DNA of 23,152 nucleotides from NCBI RefSeq assembly GCF_000485595.1, contig NW_014577835.1, forward strand, positions 68,007 to 91,158, given 5' to 3'. Every line of letters starts with the position of its first letter. Within the stretch, counting starts at the first letter, position 1. This DNA is from Priapulus caudatus. Lineage: Eukaryota; Priapulida; Priapulimorpha; Priapulimorphida; Priapulidae. The notes beneath the pieces are model-generated. The model was not told the origin of the DNA. It made no database searches and saw nothing but the letters and a program-made list of their open reading frames with translations. The position numbers were made by a program, and so were the translations under genes. Of the stretch, positions 18,601 to 23,152 are shown one piece after another.

Positions 18601-19825
18601 AACATTTATTCGAATATATATCATATTTTAACGTCATTCAACTTGTCTTCAGACCATGTTGACACGAGAGAGGAGGCTTGCTCCGTCCTGTTGACCCTGC
18701 GGACACTTAAGAAGAAGAAGAAGAAGAAGAAAAAGAAGCTCTCAATGAAGCATAACAAACGGTGCCGGCACGCACAGTGATCGACAGTGATTGTCGTCCG
18801 CCGACGCCCCCTGTCTGTAAAGGACATTGCCGGCCATTGAGCTACAACGAAAGCACTCAACCACCCTCCCACTCTGTCTGCCCTCCAACGATTCAATCTG
18901 TAGAGTGCTATTGCGACTGACGAGGCGGGCCCACTACGAGTAGTTAGCTCCCAGGGTCGGTCAGTGAATTGAGGAGGCGACATGTGTTCGTGGCGTCGTA
19001 CCGCGGTGGAGACCCGGATTGTGTCTTGATGCGTGCAGCATTATCAAGTGATGAGACAGTGCAGTTCGGTGAGGAAGTAGCAACTTGCCACTCAAGTCGG
19101 CACCAAACTTGTGAGCCTGGGTAAACTGGAGGCATCTGCTAGTATAAAGTAGTGTCAAGTTGAGGGGGGGGTGTTTTTGACAATGTAGCCCTAGTGATAG
19201 TAAAGGTGGTCCAGTGAGTAGGGAAGGCTGGGCCAATGAACAGTGGCGATACTCGAGCTTGCCCTAGAGTTAAGTAATGTAGGTAGTTGTTGAAATGTGG
19301 GTCATCGATTCAGCTGGTGGTCGCACTGGTGCCCGGTCGATCAGTTGAAGAGAGGCTGAGTGTGGACACCTTTATCACTTGTACAATTCACGTTTTTACC
19401 AAGCAAACTCCAGAGAGCAGATATATGTAGCTCATAATTGGCTGAAGCTTTCTTCTTTGCTCTGTATAGTCGCAAGATTTGTTAGCTAAACCGTGACATT
19501 TTTTCAAATTCTGTAGTTCTATCTCAGGCTAGGTTCAGAAATATAGTGTAGAGAATAATTATATTACTTCACACACAGTCTGCGAAATCCCGCTATGTGC
19601 AGTTTTCGCAGAATCCAGGATGGTCGAAAAAATTGCGCGGCCATTCTTAGGGTTTCCCCATAACTCTGGGTTCTCAGTCGTGCTAGAAACAGTTAATTAA
19701 ATGCTAATTATGTGTTTTAATGCCAAGGAATCTACTTAGCTCATTTTGTGAGCGTTTCAAGTGATGGCAGTACTCTAATCTAAGATGGCCGCTATTTTTC
19801 ATATACTTTTGAAGGGTGCGAAATC
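18601..19825. other. no recognisable gene; (AAG)n at 18712-18738
   Basis: A short (AAG)n microsatellite is present. Minus-strand sequence near 18820-18850 reads TAGCTCAATGGCC, resembling a tRNA A box, but no B box follows, so no tRNA is called. A (G)8 run sits near 19163-19170. Open frames up to 120 codons show no domain features. Confidence 0.5.
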
Positions 19826-20614
19826 TACAGTACTATGCTAACAGCAGATCCATACTACAAGTATGGATCGTCTGCCGACATGCCTTTTCCCACGCCGTAC
19901 GTGCTTAACATGCCTCACGTTAGCTGCTCTGGCATAAAGTGTCTTGATAGTGCACGTACAGTGCACGTTGGATTCAGATGTGACAGTACATATATCGAAA
20001 TCCAGACACCTGTCAAAGGCCTTTACTTAGACAACAGCCTGCCCGGCCCGACGTAGCAAGAGGAGGAGTGTGTGAAGCAGTTGAGCCGATCATTTTCACA
20101 ACTCCTTGAATATACGTTCAAGGTCAGAGGAAAAGGACTGTAAAGCTGTGGTACAGTTACATTCAACAAATCGGCTTCTAACAACATTCTCATTCGAGAG
20201 ATAAGGACAGGAAGACTGGACGTTCGTCATGCTCTACTCGTGTGAGGAAAATGATTCCTACCCTTCTCATCTGCTTGAGGACATCTAGCCCACTATCCAA
20301 ATCTGCCAGAGTGAACTTATTATGTATTAACAAACAAGAATTGGAATGATTTTGGAGAAACAATGCAGACTGATGATACAGTCTATATACACAGAGAATG
20401 GTTACGTTTCACCATTTCGTGAGTGGGAGACTGCAGTTCTGGGACGTACACAACGAGTTACTTCAGATCAGACCAATTGAACAGATTCCTGATGCGGTCG
20501 CCGTGAAATAGCCTCTAGAGGAACTGAAACATTGGTAGGAGAGAGCATCACCGATTAGTAGTTGACAGGAGGTCCATATACAACGTCCCTCGGGCTGTGT
20601 TCGCATTCTGTGAT
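19826..20614 (+). repeat. left arm of a large inverted duplication
   Basis: The complement of 22379-23152 matches this arm along its whole length with substitutions and small indels. Landmarks in order: TCTACAGTAC, GATCCATACTACA, GTACGTGCTTA, GAGGAGGAGTGTGTG, TACATTCAA, CGTGTGAGGAAAA, ATTTTGGAGAAA, TCAGATCAGACCA, TTCTGTGATG. An open frame of 73 codons (19835-20056) begins here. Read across both arms, short peptides are shared (DM.FP..YVL, EEECV, TE.GY), suggesting a decayed coding region. Confidence 0.85.
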
Positions 20615-20680
20615 GGCAGGCTGCACGTCATGTTGCAGGCCAAGTAGATAAACATGCACTTCTTGCAGGCTGCATGTCAA

Positions 20681-20755
<75 letters not shown>

Positions 20756-20857
20756 GGGGGGGGGGGGGGGGGGGGGGGGGGGAGGTGGGGGGGGGGGGGG
20801 GGGGGGGGGGGGGGGAGGGGGAGGAGGGGGGAGAGTGGGGGGGGTGGGGGGAGGGGG
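20681..20857 (+). repeat. 177-nt nearly pure G tract
   Basis: Only scattered single T or A bases interrupt the G run (for example 20717, 20755, 20783, 20786, 20816). Gly-rich and Pro-rich frames over it are artefacts. It is preceded by a short duplicated motif GCAGGCTGCA[C/T]GTCA at about 20617 and 20666. It could fold into many G-quadruplexes, or be a sequencing or assembly artefact. Confidence 0.95.
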
Positions 20858-22378
20858 CATGGTCGGCTGTGCGCCTTGGTGGCATTCATGTTCTACTGTA
20901 CTGCTCCAAACATATCCCAAATGTTAAGAAAAGTAATGCTAGGAGTGGATAAGTAATGAGTGGAAAGGAAAGGAAAGAATTGAACACATGTTCTCCCCAC
21001 AAGGTGCTCAGACTGCCATCTTGAGATGCGCATCCCCATTCCGTAGGGACCAGCTGTTGCCCATTCCATTCTTGACAGTTAGCATATGTCCGTTGTAATG
21101 CTGCTTGTGCTGCGCAGCTTATTGGGAGGGTAAGTGCTTATGACGAGTTGCCACACAAGAAACCATGCAGCGCTGCCGGTGCTAATTTCGTTTCGTTAGA
21201 TCGCAATGTTGCGATATTCCATCCAACTTCAACTTTGTCTTCGTCTCCATACGCGGGAAACGCGATGAATGCTTCTCGCACCGCTTGTTTCCCTCTTACG
21301 TGTGTGCTTCGGTTGTTTGGTGAATATATCTGTATTCTGACAGATATATTCTTGGTATACCTGTCTGTACCAACTAAGAAAACCGGTTTGCTGGCTCAGA
21401 CTCTGCAGCTAGATCTAAGCACGCTGTTGAAGACATATCAGTCGCTGTCGCATCTGCCCTCTGCTTGCTTGACACGATTCAGCATCACATTTTATTTGGC
21501 ATAGAGCTTGAATGAACTTCATCTTGTTCGTTGATGCTTTAGCAAAGAATGCAGGCCTTGTGTTTGTAGTGTAGGCATCGTCATCACCGGTATGATGTCT
21601 CTGAAGTGTTTTGCTGGCCGGCCGCCGCCTCTATCAGCTTTCCTTTTGTGGATGCTGTACCCCCATATATCCGTGCATACCCACGGTTTTTGTGAGCTCG
21701 CGAATGCCTCAGTGTTTCGAAAATCAGGCATAGGTAGACGGGTAGGCCAGAACAACAGATTTGGAGGATAAAGTGACGCGTCCATGTGACACATAGAATG
21801 CTATCTTTCAGGTAGCTGTTGGATTTATGCGTGAATTCTTTCAACAGAAGTCCCAAGAAGTTCTTAGTTATACTCTTTCTTGTATTATGCATCAACGCGC
21901 ATCTTGGAGAGCCAAAGGTGGGTGGGAGCAAGTTTTAATACGCCAAGAGCATTTCCCTCCCTGCTGTAGCTGTTGTTCAGAGCACATGTGATTCTATTGA
22001 AGAACACGAAGTGATTTTCATCTTTCTACTTGATTCGCCTGACATTCGACAATCATTAGTCTTAATTCACGAGCTCCGTCTTCACTTGTCATTACGTACG
22101 TAGAGTGATGTCTGTGCAACTGCTTTCAATGACATTTCTGATGCTGGCTCTTTTCACCAATTTCTACAGCAATTGTCACAAGTTTGACAGATGTATGGCA
22201 GCAACGACTTACGTGACAATGAGCATCAAGTTTGATCAGGTTCATAGCACCCAAATGCTGATGTGCTTCAGCCATCAAGAAACACACATCGATGGCTTGT
22301 TATCATCTCGACTGGGTAGTTTACACATGTTTTTATTTGTTCTGATGTCCAGTGTGTAACTCTGTGAAATTCTCCAGT
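20858..22378. other. spacer between inverted arms; no gene recognised
   Basis: Open frames of 118 codons (21148-21504, plus), 115 codons (21584-21931, minus) and 84 codons (22105-22359, plus, hydrophobic start MMSVQLLSMTFLMLALF) have no recognisable family. A perfect 12-bp hairpin GAATATATCTGT/ACAGATATATTC lies at 21322-21351. Nothing resembling a transposase or reverse transcriptase was seen. Confidence 0.5.
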
Positions 22379-23152
22379 GCATCACAGAAGCGGAACACAG
22401 CGATGTAGTGCATGGAACCCATTTTATCTCAAACGTACTATCGGTGATGCCCAGCTAGCATGGCGGTCATTCCTCGCAGACGGCTTTCAGCGACCCCGCA
22501 TCACACGGACAACTGTTGTCAATGGTCTGATCTGAGAGAGGTTGCAGAATGTAAGGAAATGAGTCCCTGTGACGAATGGTGAAGTACCCCTTCTCTGTGA
22601 ATAGACTGTACTCATCAGATCGCAAGGTTTTCTCCAAAATCCTACCATCATGTTATATAAATACAACAACTGGGCAAAGATTTGGCATAGGGTACGATGT
22701 CCAGCAGCATGAAATCGTGAGAATCACTTTTCCTCACACGCACCAGTAAGACGGATGGAGCGTTCACACTCCCTGTCCTTATTGAGGCCTCGCGAATAGA
22801 ATAATTGTAGAAGACCCATTTGATTGAATGTACCTACCCACAGTACTCGTGCTGCTCATCTGCTTGAAGTAATATTCAAGAGTTCTGAAATGTAATTGGC
22901 TGTCAACTGCTCACACACTCCTCCTCTGCTACCTCGTCGGCAGCTGATGAGAAAGGCTTAGTACCACTGGTGTGCTGAGATTGGTGCTTTGTAACAACTA
23001 TCCAATAGTAGCGCTGGTGAGGGCTAGCTATATCTATCAAGAACACTTATGCCGAGCAAGGCTGGAGTGAGGATGTAAGCACGTACGAACGTGGAAAAGT
23101 CATGTCAGAGAGCTCATTATGTAGTATGGATCCTTAAATAATGTACTGTAGA
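22379..23152 (-). repeat. right arm of the large inverted duplication
   Basis: This is the inverted copy of 19826-20614, reaching the last base of the window (TACTGTAGA is the complement of the left arm's TCTACAGTA), so it probably continues outside. On the minus strand one frame reads TEKGYFTIRHRDSFPY with about 58 open codons, matching TENGY in the left arm; stops and frameshifts break it elsewhere. Family not recognised. Confidence 0.85.

Noticed and set aside
18800-18860. tRNA or tRNA-derived SINE on the minus strand
   Set aside because: An A-box-like TAGCTCAATGG is present, but no GGTTCRANNCC B box follows and no cloverleaf can be drawn.
20555-20952. Poly-Pro and poly-Gly open frames
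   Set aside because: They are translations of the 177-nt G tract in different frames and have no independent coding evidence.

Overview
This is a eukaryotic, almost certainly metazoan, genomic window that is mostly non-coding and rich in repeats. The one gene I can identify with confidence is a spliced, plus-strand ARL13B, the ciliary ARF/ARL-family small GTPase mutated in Joubert syndrome. Five coding exons (10942-11000, 12191-12261, 13606-13855, 14882-14987, 15549-15751) join in frame with GT-AG introns into 229 complete codons. They align without gaps to residues 1-229 of human ARL13B as I recall it, so the numbering is the same. The exons cover the palmitoylatable N-terminus, the whole G domain and the start of the coiled coil. 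The C-terminal half lies in exons I cannot place, apart from one weak candidate at 16958-17036. The repeat style (transposon ends reading GCGTAGCCA, MITEs, satellites, TTAGGG-like motifs) suggests a marine invertebrate; I cannot name the lineage.

Layout. 1-1587: three units of a 543-bp tandem repeat. 1691-1994: a transposon end and a perfect hairpin. 2770-3440: a dimeric dispersed repeat, with an inverted diverged copy at 7400-8150. 3490-6060: no recognisable gene, GC-rich in 4700-5075. 6089-6400: a MITE-like element related to another at 11438-11692 in ARL13B intron 1; both carry TTAGGG-like runs. 8535-10277: interleaved transposon fragments and TG/CA microsatellites. 10290-10405: TGCG/ACGT simple repeat. 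10480-10941: probable ARL13B upstream region with a CRE and an X-box-like site. 10942-15751 or beyond: ARL13B. 15752-16310 and 17104-17283: polypurine GA tracts. 18180-18600: G-poor low complexity. 19826-23152: an inverted duplication with arms of about 780 bp around a spacer holding a 177-nt near-pure G tract; the arms carry decayed coding traces.

The most informative oddities are in ARL13B. The exon 3/intron 3 boundary, including the splice donor, is tandemly copied to give four identical donors. Two in-frame start codons predict N-termini with different lipidation (MFSVM versus MGNC). Introns 1 and 2 carry hairpins and MITEs. I found no operon, tRNA, rRNA, CRISPR or complete transposase gene.
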